Below the pieces are notes generated by a model. The model did not search any database, was not told the DNA's origin, and worked only from the letters and a program-made list of their open reading frames with translations. A stretch of DNA of 64,000 bases from JAGQPD01 sp020426865 (GTDB taxonomy: Bacteria > Planctomycetota > Planctomycetia > Pirellulales > Pirellulaceae), in NCBI GenBank assembly GCA_041399065.1, contig JAWKTN010000004.1, positions 434,001 to 498,000 on the forward strand. The letters are read 5' to 3'. Numbering within the stretch: position 1 is the first letter of the stretch; each line of letters opens with the position of its first letter. Positions 1 to 10,000 of this stretch are shown here, piece after piece. The translations under genes were made by a program, and so were the position numbers.

Positions 1-2
1 CG

Positions 3-449
3 CCCTCCTTGTTTGGGATCGATGATCCTCTCCTGCGGTTTACTGAGCAAATCGAACATCAAGCGGTAGATCGGTATTCAGAGACAGTTAACGTAGCACC
101 ACTGTTCTCCGGAAACGCAGCCGTCGTAGCGACCGATTCTGGTGAAGCCATTCTTGCCAATCAAGAACGTATGCGAACAGAAAATGCAGAACTGATCCGT
201 AAGTCAGTCCCCACCCCGCTGTGGCAACCGGTGGAAACCGATACCTCAATGAATTCCGGCATCGTCCTGCTTCAATCAAAAAGCCATGACATAGTTCGCA
301 GCGAACCGAACCAAGTGCGTTCAAAGTTCCTTGAGAAGAGAGTCGCAATCAGCGCTTACAAAGGCGGTCTCGTGAGGCTGTCGGCACCGGAGTCGAAGGA
401 CTGCCAGATGATTGAATTACTTCAAGATGCTCTGGTAAGCGTTGCATGA
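3..449 (+). CDS. C-terminal part of a possible class-V (PLP-dependent) aminotransferase-like protein
   Basis: The frame is open to the left window edge, so only about the last 148 residues are visible and the true start lies outside. The pattern SGIVLL, then a basic helix ending in EKRVAIS, then GGLVRLSAPES, is how class-V aminotransferases and cysteine-desulfurase-like enzymes end: a strand, a helix, and a V/I-R-x-S strand close to the phosphate-binding end of the small domain. The PLP-lysine region is not in the window, so activity cannot be judged. The next genes, an integrase and metal resistance genes, are functionally unrelated, so this is probably flanking chromosomal sequence beside the island. 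Family assignment rests on the C-terminal pattern alone. Confidence 0.4.
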   Translation, partial: PSLFGIDDPLLRFTEQIEHQAVDRYSETVNVAPLFSGNAAVVATDSGEAILANQERMRTENAELIRKSVPTPLWQPVETDTSMNSGIVLLQSKSHDIVRSEPNQVRSKFLEKRVAISAYKGGLVRLSAPESKDCQMIELLQDALVSVA

Positions 450-716
450 TGGCGTCCGCGAAGCTGGCTTTTGTTCCAGTTCTCAACGAGTTGGCTGGCA
501 ACGCAAGCAGCTACATGTCCATGCAACCGAAGACTTGATGAGACTAGTAAATGATCGGCTTAGCATGCCGCTCGAAACGCTTCGACCAGTTGAAAAAATA
601 GTGCATGACAAAGGACGTTATTGTGCGCTATGGTTGGAGGGGGTCAGGACACGCCAAGGCCCTGTTTACTGACCAGCCGTGTGCGTGAATGATTTAGAGC
701 CGATGGCAGGCAAATA

Positions 717-1742
717 TTGGACGGAGCATTGAAGAAAGCACTTGACAAAGATAACCCTCGAATAGCCGAGCAAACGCCTGCGGTAATTCAGACCCAATTG
801 AGTGTCACAAGTCGTGACAATTGTCCGCCGGTTCTGATCGCGAATGCTGGTTCAGCGGCCCGATATGCATGGGAAGAGTTCATCTATGGCCAGATCCGCA
901 ATCCACACACGCGTGCTGCCTACGAGCGGGCGATTCGTCGATTCCTGACGCACTGTGAAGCATTGAACAAAGGGCTTCCCACAGTGTCGCCACGTGACGT
1001 CGGAAGCTATCTGGATGAGCAGGACTACGCACCGGCGACCAAGAAACTGCACCTGTCCGCCATCCGCCACTTTTTCGATACGCTCGTCACCCGGCATGTC
1101 ATTATGCTGAATCCTGCTCATTCCGTCCGCGGCGAACGGCTTCAGGTTGTTGAGGGAAAGACCCCCGAAATATCTGTTCCCCAAGCCAGAAATTTGATGC
1201 AGTCCTTGGATACCACGCACATTATCGGCCTGCGAGATCGTGCCATTATTGCCATTTTGATTTACACCGCAGCCCGAGTAGGGGCCGTCGCCGCACTTCG
1301 ACGAGGTGACTTTTACGACCTTGGCGACCAACATTGCCTGAGGTTCAGTGAGAAAGGCGGAAAGTCGCGGGATATTCCCGTTCGACATGACTTGCAGCAG
1401 TTCATCGGCGACTATCTTGCGGCTGGTGGAACGGAATACGCCGAGAAGTCCAAGCCGTTATTTCGCACGGCAATCCGAAAGACCAAGAAGCTCACGCAGA
1501 ATTCCATGACCGCTGGTGATATGGCTCGAATGGTCAAACGGAGAATGCGAGACGCCGGCCTGCCGTCTCGTCTCTCGCCGCATTCGTTTCGAGTAACCAC
1601 GATCACTGATTTGCTCGATCAGGGTGTGCCGCTAGAGGATGTGCAGAATCTGGCGGGACACGCTGACCCGAGAACCACTCGACTCTACGACCGTCGGAAG
1701 CGGAAGGTGACCCGCAACATCGTAGAGAGAATCTCAATCTGA
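717..1742 (+). CDS. Tyrosine recombinase / phage-type integrase
   Basis: This site-specific recombinase would cut and rejoin DNA through a 3'-phosphotyrosyl intermediate. The N-terminal half (about 47-125) is a SAM-like core-binding domain with the RxAYxRAIRRF helix typical of XerC/D-like integrases. The catalytic domain has the full set: R187 in TAARVGA, a beta-hairpin Lys (K213 or K216 in EKGGKSRDI), H289 and R292 in SPHSFR, H315 in AGHADPRTT, and nucleophile Y324 in RLYDRR. The length of 341 aa is normal for the family. The start used is TTG preceded by AGG; no in-frame ATG lies upstream before a stop at 690. It lies at the left edge of the metal-resistance block, so it may have mobilised it, but no flanking att repeat was identified. 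A chromosomal Xer-type role is less likely given the accessory context. Confidence 0.9.
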   Translation: MDGALKKALDKDNPRIAEQTPAVIQTQLSVTSRDNCPPVLIANAGSAARYAWEEFIYGQIRNPHTRAAYERAIRRFLTHCEALNKGLPTVSPRDVGSYLDEQDYAPATKKLHLSAIRHFFDTLVTRHVIMLNPAHSVRGERLQVVEGKTPEISVPQARNLMQSLDTTHIIGLRDRAIIAILIYTAARVGAVAALRRGDFYDLGDQHCLRFSEKGGKSRDIPVRHDLQQFIGDYLAAGGTEYAEKSKPLFRTAIRKTKKLTQNSMTAGDMARMVKRRMRDAGLPSRLSPHSFRVTTITDLLDQGVPLEDVQNLAGHADPRTTRLYDRRKRKVTRNIVERISI

Positions 1743-1824
1743 ACTGCTCCGCACATTGATAGTCTGCGAAACGACCCGATGTCCTAATCTGCTCAATCAC
1801 CCTTGGATTAGAATTCGTTTGCAG

Positions 1825-2020
1825 CTACTTGAGTTGACTCGTCACGCCCAAAACGCCCGCGACCGTCTTTGCGACCGCGACAGCGAGCGTCGCGTGATTC
1901 CACAATACCCAGCAGATGCACGTTGCCATCGTCCTCCACGGTCACATCAATGCCGTCAAACCTCAGGCGAACCAACGTACGTTCGATACGACATCGAACC
2001 TGCTTGGGCGTTGAACTCAT
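1825..2020 (-). pseudogene. BON-domain protein broken by one frameshift
   Basis: Read from ATG 2020, the frame gives an N-terminal BON-like half: RIERTLVRLRF, IDVTVEDDGNVHLLGIV. It then degenerates into an Arg/Gly-rich tail. Shifting frame by one base around 1895-1903 restores NHATLAVAVAKTVAGVLGVTSQLK up to a TAG at 1825. That is the expected second half of a BON domain, helix then V-x-G-V-x-x-V-x-S-x-L. Together they give about 68 residues, one BON domain. BON domains bind phospholipid or occur in periplasmic osmotic-stress proteins. The break could be decay or a single-base sequence error; there is no second homologue here to compare. Confidence 0.6.
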
Positions 2021-2029
2021 TCAGTCCGC

Positions 2030-2926
2030 CTACTTTATCGCCGGGGGGTTGACGCCCATCTTGGTGAGCTTGGCAAGAAACTCATCCGGCTGGGCGTGCA
2101 GCTTTTTGGCACATCCAGCACAGCAGATATAGACGGCTTTACCTCTGACATCGACTTTCAGCGGAGCACCCATGCCACCCAATGGTTCGTCCATCACGGG
2201 ACAAACTTTCTGTGCGGCGATCGCACCGGCGTCGGACAAAGTCGCCTTGAAGACACCGGGGCGAACCTGTTCACTGCTCGGTTGGTAGTATTTAGCGAGG
2301 TACTGTTGCGGCGAGTTCTTAACTTTGTCGCTGCAACCGGCACAGCATACAAAAAGAGGTTTGCCATCGACCATGACCTTCGGTGGTGCTCCCATTGAGC
2401 CGAGTTTCTTGCCGCTGACAGGGCATGTGGCCTGCAAGCTAATCAGAACAGCGTCGGACAATTTACCGTCTGAAACTTGTCCCATCGTGTGAAACGAAAC
2501 CGGCTGTGCGGCAATCCCGTTGAGCGTCACGTCCATGTGCAGCGTATGGCCAACAACTTTCGATAGGTCGACGCCGACTCCAATGGCATTATTCTTGAGC
2601 GGCTTCAATTCATACGGATATTCCTTGCCTTTGTCGCCAACTCGCAACTTCAATGATCCGCTGGCACGGGGAGCAGCAACGGTTTTGCCTTCTCCGTCAA
2701 GCACCATGAACATGATGCCCTTGGGACGGATAACCGTTTCGATGCGCTGCGTCCCGACCATTTGAACGGTTCCGCCGTTCGGCCCCTGCTTCATTGCCGA
2801 ATGATCGTGACCGTTGGATTCGTGCTGGTGGTCCGCGTGATTGTGCTGTTGAGCGAAAAGTCCGCTCGACATTGCCAGAGTTGCAAAGGCAATCACGGAT
2901 ACTTGAGGGAGGTTTCTCAAAGACAT
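2030..2926 (-). CDS. Secreted metal-binding protein with two CPV...CCxGC domains
   Basis: The protein has 298 aa. A signal peptide (about 1-25, ending GLFA) precedes a His-rich stretch (HNHADHQHESNGHDH). A beta-rich domain follows (about 47-145, beginning GPNGG), shared with the protein at 34034. Two copies of a Cys-rich unit come next: CPVSGKKLGSMG...FVCCAGC (168-212) and CPVMDEPLGGMG...YICCAGC (242-286). Each offers a Cys near its start and a CC-x-G-C cluster, resembling TRASH/YHS metal-binding folds, so periplasmic Cu or similar metal binding is inferred. Start ATG 2926 is chosen over upstream in-frame codons because AAGGAAAG precedes it and the signal peptide starts there. The gene at 2986-3417 lies 59 bp upstream in the same direction and carries one copy of the unit, so an operon is likely. 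No enzyme function is recognised. Confidence 0.75.
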   Translation of the reverse strand: MSLRNLPQVSVIAFATLAMSSGLFAQQHNHADHQHESNGHDHSAMKQGPNGGTVQMVGTQRIETVIRPKGIMFMVLDGEGKTVAAPRASGSLKLRVGDKGKEYPYELKPLKNNAIGVGVDLSKVVGHTLHMDVTLNGIAAQPVSFHTMGQVSDGKLSDAVLISLQATCPVSGKKLGSMGAPPKVMVDGKPLFVCCAGCSDKVKNSPQQYLAKYYQPSSEQVRPGVFKATLSDAGAIAAQKVCPVMDEPLGGMGAPLKVDVRGKAVYICCAGCAKKLHAQPDEFLAKLTKMGVNPPAIK

Positions 2927-2985
2927 GCTGAGTCTTTCCTTGTGGGGAGTGAAAAACGAGAGATTGGCGGAGTCCGCCACCATGT

Positions 2986-3417
2986 TTAGTTGCTGAGTTT
3001 CGAGAGGTACTTCTCCGGCTCGGCTAGCAGCTTGTCCTTGCAGCCATCGCAGCAAATCCAAACCGCTTGTCCTTGGACTTCGACCTTTTCCGGCTCGCCC
3101 ATCGTGCCCAGCATTTCGCCGCTGACCGGGCAGAAGTGCTGCTTCATCGCGGATTTGCGATCTTCCTCGGAGAAGCCTGCCAGTGCTTCGGTCATTTTCT
3201 CCATGTCGGTCTTGCCCGCGTGGTCCCCGTCACCGTGGTCATGATCACCGTGATCATGGCCTGAATCGTCATGTTCCATTCCTGAGTTGTCAGACGAGCC
3301 AGTGCTTGCGGCGGGAGATGTCGTTTCGGAAGTTTCAGATTCGTTGGAATTGCAACCGGAAACAGCAAGGAACAGCCCCAGTCCGAGGGCCACGCTGAGC
3401 AGCAGTTTCGACGTCAT
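2986..3417 (-). CDS. Lipoprotein with a His/Asp-rich linker and one CPV...CCxGC domain
   Basis: The protein has 143 aa. The N-terminus is a lipoprotein signal with lipobox LAVSGC (Cys22), predicting attachment to a membrane facing the periplasm. A low-complexity Ser/Thr region leads to a strongly metal-binding stretch (GHDHGDHDHGDGDH). The C-terminal 50 residues are one copy of the CPVSGEMLGTMG...WICCDGC unit also found twice in the downstream gene and four times in the protein at 34034. A periplasmic copper-capture role is inferred from these ligands and from neighbouring CusBA genes. It is the first gene of a two-gene minus-strand unit; the 275-bp gap to the divergent anti-sigma gene presumably holds both promoters, though no CsoR-type box is seen there. 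Confidence 0.75.
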   Translation of the reverse strand: MTSKLLLSVALGLGLFLAVSGCNSNESETSETTSPAASTGSSDNSGMEHDDSGHDHGDHDHGDGDHAGKTDMEKMTEALAGFSEEDRKSAMKQHFCPVSGEMLGTMGEPEKVEVQGQAVWICCDGCKDKLLAEPEKYLSKLSN

Positions 3418-3692
3418 AAGTTCGCTCGCAGAAAAACGGTGAATCGAGTGGCATTGATGCCGTGCGTGGGTTTCGATGCTTCCGCAGAGCGTATCTTCAT
3501 GCGAAAATCAAAAAATCTGCGAACGAGTCCCCGCCGTCCGCGTTTCTTCGAGTTTTTCTTGGCAAAAGCGTGAAGAACGGTCGCCTTCGAGCATCCAAGA
3601 ACCTGCTCGCCAAGATTGCTTCATTGAAGCGGCGGGCGGACGGCATAAAGCAGATATTCCGCTCCAAAAGACTACTTGATGGACGTGTCGCC

Positions 3693-4571
3693 ATGAAATG
3701 CTCTGATGTTCAAGACCGACTTTCGGCGTACTACGACGGCGAGTTGTCTGCTGAATCTCAGGCCAAGATGACTCGGCATCTTGCCGGGTGTGAGTCATGC
3801 GCTGCCGAGTTTGCGGAATTTAAGGATGTCACTCGGGCCGTAAGTCGAATGCGAGAACCCAAGGTTCCCTCTTCCGTTTGGGACGATCTATCGGCGGAGC
3901 TAGCAGATGCCGAATTGAACGACTCTTCCAAACTGCAACCAGTATCCGGCCAGCAAGTGAACCGCCGCTGGTGGACATCATCCCGTGCCTTGGCATTGGC
4001 TGCATCGGTGCTCTTGATGCTGGGTCTCGGTTATTGGATGAATCGTCCGCACTACGACAACCTCGCAATGACCGATGCTCACGACCACAGTGCGGAATTC
4101 GTGGCGACGATGGATCACTATTTGCGTCAGCTTCCCGACGACCCCGATGCCGCAGAGCAGTTTCTGCTGAATAAATATGACGGCCAATCCGTCAATGCAG
4201 ACACCGCTGTTCAATTGGTTGGCTATCGCCCGGCTGTCTCCGAAGGTCTGCCGGAAGGCTATTCGCTGGCTTCGACAAGTGTTCTGAAAATGCCTTGTTG
4301 CACATGCGTCAAAGCGGTTTGCAAGCGGCAGGATGGTTCCACACTCGTTTTGTTTGAACATGACGACGAGAAGACAGAATGGTTTGGCCAGCGTGAGTCA
4401 AACATGGCAATGTGTGGAGATAAGGAGTGCTGTTTGGTCGATCTCGATTCGAGCATTGCCGCAACTTGGAAGCGAGGTTCGCGTTCACTGACCGCAGTCG
4501 GTGTTCGTGACGTTGATGAAGTGAACACATTGGTGAGTTGGCTGGACACGAAAGTTGGACCAGCGCTCTAA
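3693..4571 (+). CDS. Transmembrane zinc-finger anti-sigma factor with Cys-rich periplasmic domain
   Basis: The protein has 292 aa. The N-terminus carries the ZAS-type anti-sigma signature: C3, then H29-x3-C33-x2-C36 in RHLAGCESC, which binds an ECF sigma factor in the cytoplasm. One membrane helix lies at about 98-114. The outer part begins with AHDHS and contains two Cys clusters, PCCTCVKAVC (201-210) and CGDKECC (241-247), plausible metal ligands. The inferred role is a metal-sensing anti-sigma that releases a sigma factor when metal binds outside. No sigma gene is adjacent; the only one in the window is at 24081. Start ATG 3693 is chosen because the longer frame upstream is basic and featureless. 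It is the first gene of a plus-strand set with the CusB and CusA homologues, 22 bp before the adaptor. Confidence 0.75.
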   Translation: MKCSDVQDRLSAYYDGELSAESQAKMTRHLAGCESCAAEFAEFKDVTRAVSRMREPKVPSSVWDDLSAELADAELNDSSKLQPVSGQQVNRRWWTSSRALALAASVLLMLGLGYWMNRPHYDNLAMTDAHDHSAEFVATMDHYLRQLPDDPDAAEQFLLNKYDGQSVNADTAVQLVGYRPAVSEGLPEGYSLASTSVLKMPCCTCVKAVCKRQDGSTLVLFEHDDEKTEWFGQRESNMAMCGDKECCLVDLDSSIAATWKRGSRSLTAVGVRDVDEVNTLVSWLDTKVGPAL

Positions 4572-4593
4572 GCAGTAACTCACAAACGAGGAT

Positions 4594-7005
4594 ATGGATA
4601 AAGCGACCGCAATGAATCGATTCAGTCAGATTTACGAAAAGCATCGCCGCAAACTGTGGATCGCCCAAGCTGTTGTGTTGCTCGGTGTCGGTTTACTGCT
4701 GGGCATGTCGATGCGCGGCGATGGCTCGATGGATCAAGGCACGTCGGCTCAGGAAGATCATTCCGGTCATGCTCACGCGTCCGCAGGCGAAGAAGAAGCG
4801 AAAATCTGGACGTGTTCGATGCATCCGCAAATTCGTCGGGACGGACCGGGTAGCTGCCCAATCTGCGGAATGGACTTAGTGCCGGTCAAGAAATCTTCTG
4901 GCGGCGTTCGCACCGTTTCGATCAGTTCCGATGTCAAGAAGCTGATGAACGTGCAGACCGTTCCGGTGGCTCATCGGTACGTGACCGCCGACGTTCGTAT
5001 GGTCGGCAAGATTGAATATGACCAGACTCGACTGGCACACATCACCGCTTGGGTTGCCGGTCGCTTGGACCGATTGTTCGTTGAGTTTGAAGGCGTGGAA
5101 GTTAAAGAAGGCGACCACATGGCCTACATCTACAGCGAAGAACTCTACACGGCACAGGAAGAACTCGTTTCGGCATTGCAATCTAAGGCGGAACGACCAT
5201 CCTCACGGTTCGTGGAACCGCTGAATCTGGCTGAGTCGGCCCGCGAAAAACTAAGGTTGCTTGGGATCACCGATAAGCAGATCAAAGAGATCGAACAGCG
5301 TGGGAAACCCAGTACGCATCTGACGATTTACTCTCCCGCCGGTGGCATTGTCGTCAAGAAACACCGAGAGGAAGGTGATCGCGTTCGCACCGGAGATCGT
5401 ATCTACACAGTTGCCGACTTGGATCATCTATGGGTGCAAATGGATGCCTATGAATCGGACCTGCCGTGGCTTCGCTACGGACAGGATGTTGAGTTCACGA
5501 CGGAAGCCTACCCCGGCGAAGTATTTCATGGTCGCATCGCATTTATCGACCCTGTGCTGAACGAAGCAACGCGAACCGTTAAGGTGCGAGTCAACGTCTC
5601 AAACGAAGATGGACGACTGAAACCGGAAATGTTCGTTCGTGCTGTGGTGAAATCCAAGATCGCTGCGGGCGGAAAAGTGCTTGATTCCTCACTTGCCGGA
5701 AAGTGGATCAGTCCGATGCACCCGGAAATCGTCAAGGATCAGCCCGGTGATTGCGATGTTTGCGGAATGCCATTGGTGCGTGCTGAAACACTTGGCTACG
5801 TGACGGCCGAACCCAGCGACACGGCGAAGCCACTGGTGATTCCGGTTTCCGCTGCGTTGCTCACGGGAACACGAGCCATTGTCTATGTGCAAGTGCCCGA
5901 CGCCGAAGAGCCAACCTACGAAGGTCGCGAAATCGTGCTTGGTCCGCGTGCTGGCGATTATTACCTCGTCAAAGCGGGCTTGAAAGAAGGCGAACTGGTC
6001 GTAACCAACGGTAACTTCAAACTGGATAGCGCTCTACAAATCTCAGCGAAGCCGTCCATGATGACGCCGGAAGGTGGTGGAGGCGGAGGCCACGATCACG
6101 GTGGCGAGAAGAAACCTGCTGCGGACGGTGAGCCAATGCAGATGGCTGAACACAAAGGGATGTCCCTGCCAAACGAATTGGAAAAGCAGTTGCATCAAAC
6201 CATTGAGTCGGTGCAGACGGTCGGTGAAGCCATCGAAGCTGCGGAAATGGATGCAATCCGACATGGGTTCAATGAACTCGGCCAACGCATCGCCGCGTTA
6301 AAGGTTGACCAGTTGTCCGGTAACATAAGAGCGCAACTCGAAGAGTTTGCAATGCTGCTCAGCAACGATGCCATCGAAGGTCAGGACGTGAAGTCGCTAC
6401 AGGACGCGGACCGGGTCTATCTGGTGACGAAGCGACACGCGGAACGCTTGCAGCAGATGTTTGGGCTATCTCACGCCGGACACCAGATGGCAGAAGAGAG
6501 CCTCGATGTCCCCGCCGAGTTTCGCAATCAACTTAGCCAACTCGTCAATCCCTACCTTGCAATCTCGCAGGCGTTGTCGGCTGATGATGCCAGAGCAGCC
6601 ATCAACGCTGTATCAAGACTTCATCAGGCCGTTGGCATAATCAACGCTCAATCACTAACGGGCAAAGCCGCTGAACGCTGGAAGTCAGAGCTGAACAGCC
6701 TTTCGGCCATCACGGCTCGACTGTCGAAGGCCAATGACCTGAAGACGCTTCGTTCAGCATTCGCGCTGCTCTCCGATGAACTGCTAACGCTTCAACGTGT
6801 GTTCGGATTGGCGGGCAGTGACCAGTTGTTCGAGCTTCATTGCCCGATGGCGTTTGAAGGACGTGGGGCAAGCTGGATTCAAGCGAACGACGCTGTTCGC
6901 AATCCGTACTACGGTGCTTCGATGCTCAAGTGTGCGGACAAGGTCGAGCCGCTGGGTGAGAAAACGTCGCCGCCAGATGAGCACGCCGGACACAATCACG
7001 GGTAG
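4594..7005 (+). CDS. cusB: CusB/CzcB-like RND periplasmic adaptor with two metal-binding fingers
   Basis: This membrane-fusion protein links an inner-membrane RND pump to a TolC channel. A membrane anchor lies at about 19-40. A heavy-metal-binding finger (72-98, TCSMHP...CPICGMDLVP) is followed by the barrel-sandwich and beta-barrel adaptor domains. A second finger-like unit (370-396, SPMHPEI...CDVCGMPLV) has lost its first Cys. A membrane-proximal domain, a GGGGGGHDHGG linker (about 496-507), a helical region, and a C-terminal CPM...NPYYGASMLKC unit (745-779) complete it. At 803 aa it is roughly twice the length of E. coli CusB because of the extra domains. It is followed 65 bp later by the matching permease. 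The Shine-Dalgarno GAGG is very close to ATG 4594, so ATG 4612 is an alternative start. Copper or silver specificity is inferred from the partner permease. Confidence 0.9.
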   Translation: MDKATAMNRFSQIYEKHRRKLWIAQAVVLLGVGLLLGMSMRGDGSMDQGTSAQEDHSGHAHASAGEEEAKIWTCSMHPQIRRDGPGSCPICGMDLVPVKKSSGGVRTVSISSDVKKLMNVQTVPVAHRYVTADVRMVGKIEYDQTRLAHITAWVAGRLDRLFVEFEGVEVKEGDHMAYIYSEELYTAQEELVSALQSKAERPSSRFVEPLNLAESAREKLRLLGITDKQIKEIEQRGKPSTHLTIYSPAGGIVVKKHREEGDRVRTGDRIYTVADLDHLWVQMDAYESDLPWLRYGQDVEFTTEAYPGEVFHGRIAFIDPVLNEATRTVKVRVNVSNEDGRLKPEMFVRAVVKSKIAAGGKVLDSSLAGKWISPMHPEIVKDQPGDCDVCGMPLVRAETLGYVTAEPSDTAKPLVIPVSAALLTGTRAIVYVQVPDAEEPTYEGREIVLGPRAGDYYLVKAGLKEGELVVTNGNFKLDSALQISAKPSMMTPEGGGGGGHDHGGEKKPAADGEPMQMAEHKGMSLPNELEKQLHQTIESVQTVGEAIEAAEMDAIRHGFNELGQRIAALKVDQLSGNIRAQLEEFAMLLSNDAIEGQDVKSLQDADRVYLVTKRHAERLQQMFGLSHAGHQMAEESLDVPAEFRNQLSQLVNPYLAISQALSADDARAAINAVSRLHQAVGIINAQSLTGKAAERWKSELNSLSAITARLSKANDLKTLRSAFALLSDELLTLQRVFGLAGSDQLFELHCPMAFEGRGASWIQANDAVRNPYYGASMLKCADKVEPLGEKTSPPDEHAGHNHG

Positions 7006-7070
7006 GAGACGAATCGTGCAAGTCTTTCAGCCGAAAGTTTGGAAACCAGTAACGAGAATACAACGCTTTG

Positions 7071-10000
7071 ATGACCGACCCTGCCAATGACATAGCTCCT
7101 GATATCGAAGCTGGTCGCCGTACTATTCTCGGCAGCATTATTTGGTTTTGCCTGAACAACAAACTCGTCGTCTTTCTGCTTGTCTTGGCCATCATGGGCT
7201 GGGGCATCATGGTCGCTCCGTTCGACTGGCAGGTCGGCAGTCTGCCCCGTGATCCGGTTCCTGTCGATGCAATTCCTGACATCGGTGAGAACCAGCAAAT
7301 CGTCTTTACCGAATGGATGGGCCGCAGCCCGCAGGACGTTGAGGATCAGATTGGCTATCCGATGACAGTTGCCCTCTTGGGTATCCCGGAAGTCAAGACG
7401 ATTCGCAGCTACTCGATGTTCGGCTTCTCGACGATCTACGTGATCTTCAATGAGAACGCTGAATTCTACTGGTCGCGATCGCGGGTGCTGGAAAAACTCA
7501 ACAGCCTTCCCGCTGGAACACTTCCTGAAGGTGTGCAACCGACGCTCGGTCCAGACGCCACCGCTCTCGGTCAGATTCTCTGGTATACGCTCGAAGGCCA
7601 AGACCCGGACGGCAATCCAACCGGCGGCTGGGATTTGCATGAACTGCGAACGATTCAGGACTGGTACGTGCGTTACGCACTGGCGTCTGCGGAAGGCGTC
7701 AGCGAAGTCGCTTCGATTGGCGGCTTCGTGCAGGAATACCAAATTGACGTCGATCCCGATGCGATGCGAGCAGCCAAAGTATCGCTGACCGACGTCTTCC
7801 AATCCGTCCGCATGTCCAATGTCGATGTCGGTGCCCGGACGATAGAACTCAATAAGGCCGAATACGTCATACGCGGTCTCGGCTTCATCGAGCAAATTGA
7901 AGATATCGAAAAGACCGTCGTCAAAGTCGCCGACGATGTCCCTATCACGATCAAGGACGTGGGAACTGTTACTCTTGGCCCGGCATTGCGCCGTGGTGCC
8001 TTGGACAAAGCAGGTGCCGAAGCGGTTGGTGGTGTGACCGTAGTGCGATACGGTTTCAATCCGCTCGAAGCCATCAAAAACGTCAAGGCCAAGATTGAAG
8101 AAGTTTCACCGGGTTTGCCGAGCAAAGTTCTCGTCGATTACACCCGGACCACTGCCGAGCAGGTCGATGCCTATGCCAAGTCGCATGACCTTCCGAAGAT
8201 CACTGGCTCGGCACCCAATCACGATCCTTGGGTTCAGCACCTGCGCGGAACGCCGCGCGACCAGTGGCCGAGCTGGATCACGACGAGCCAAGTTCGCGTT
8301 GTCCCCTTCTACGATCGCACGGGCGTCATTTACGAAACGCTGGGAACCCTCAACACAGCACTATCGGAAGAGATTCTCGTCACCATCATCGTAATTCTGG
8401 TGATGGTGCTGCACCTGCGTAGCTCAATTCTCATCAGTGCGTTGTTGCCCTTAGCCGTGTTAATGGTATTCATCGCGATGAAGACATTCGGCGTGGATGC
8501 CAACATCGTTGCGTTGTCGGGAATCGCAATTGCCATTGGAACGATGGTCGATATGGGCATCATTCTGTGCGAAAACATTCTCAAACATTTGGACGAAGCT
8601 GATCCGAATGAAGATCGAGGACACGTCATATTCCGGGCGTCGAATGAGGTTGCCAGTGCTGTCCTGACCGCTGTTTCAACCACGGTGGTCAGCTTTCTTC
8701 CCGTCTTCACCATGATTGCAGCGGAAGGCAAGCTATTCCGGCCCCTCGCATTCACGAAAACATTTGCACTCGCCGCATCCGTCATCGTCGCCCTCACGAT
8801 CATTCCACCGGCAGCCCACATCCTGATGGGCGGGCGAATGCAGGCGGGTTCGCTTCGCAAATACTCGATGATCGCTCTCGTCGCCGCAGGAGTGCTGGCG
8901 ATGTTTTTCGTTTCGTGGTGGGTCGGGGCCATCGTCATCGGGCTTGGACTTTACAAGCTGCTCGAACCACGAATTCCGTCCCAATACAATCACTACGCTC
9001 CTTTCTTTGCGAGTGCCATTGCCGTCCTGATTGTCGGAGTGATCCTGACGGAACACTGGTTGCCACTTGGACCGCAAAAAGGGCTGACACGAAATCTATT
9101 GTTCGTCGGTCTGCTTATCGGCGGCCTGCTAGGGTTCTTTACGATCTTCCAGCGATACTTGTACGAGCCAATTCTTCGCTGGTGCCTCGCCCACAAGCTG
9201 CTGTTCCTCTCTGTGCCGACTGTCATTCTGCTGTTTGGCGGAAGTGCGTGGCTTGGTTTTGACAAAGTGTTTTCGTTCATCCCACGACTTGCATCGAACA
9301 TCGGAATCGAACAATCGAGCATCCGCGAATCAAGACCGTGGACGGCCGCCAGTGAAACACTGCCCGGCATCGGCAAAGAGTTCATGCCGCCTTTGGATGA
9401 AGGTTCGTTCCTCTACATGCCCACGACCATGCCACATGCTTCAATTGGCGAGGCAATGGACGTGTTGCAACTGCAAAACAAGTTCCTCATTTCTATTCCA
9501 GAAGTGGATTCCGTCGTTGGCAAGATCGGTCGAGCCGATAGTCCTCTCGATCCGGCTCCGATCTCGATGATCGAGACGTTCATCACCTACAAGTCGGAAT
9601 ATAGGACGGACCAGAACGGCAACCGCTTGAAGTTCCGCTACGACGAAGAAGCTGGTGACTACGCTCGCGATGAGCAAGGCGAACTGATCGAAGACCCTCA
9701 CGGTCAACCGTTCCGTCAGTGGCGAGACGAAATCAATTCGCCAGATGACATTTGGCAGAAGATCACCGAAGCGGCTGACATTCCCGGCACCACTTCGGCT
9801 CCCAAGTTGCAACCGATCGCCGCTCGTATTGTGATGCTGCAAAGCGGAATGCGGGCACCGATGGGCATGAAGATCAAAGGCCCCGACCTCGAAACTATCG
9901 AACGAGTCGCACTACAAATCGAAGGATTCCTGAAACAAGTACCCACGGTTCAGGCGTCCGCCGTGATTGCCGACCGTATCGTTGGGAAACCCTATCTGGA

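Noticed and set aside
442..672. 76-residue frame starting TTG between the first gene and the integrase, and a 30-residue frame overlapping the first stop
   Set aside because: No ribosome site, no family pattern and mixed composition; treated as intergenic.
1904..1920. ATACCC followed by AGCAG near the BON remnant
   Set aside because: The second half-site GGGTAT is missing, so it is not a CsoR-type operator.
3462..3692. N-terminal extension of the anti-sigma frame
   Set aside because: Basic, non-conserved residues; the zinc-finger domain starts at ATG 3693.
7376..7390. GGGTATCCCGG inside the CusA gene
   Set aside because: Coding sequence and wrong half-site order.
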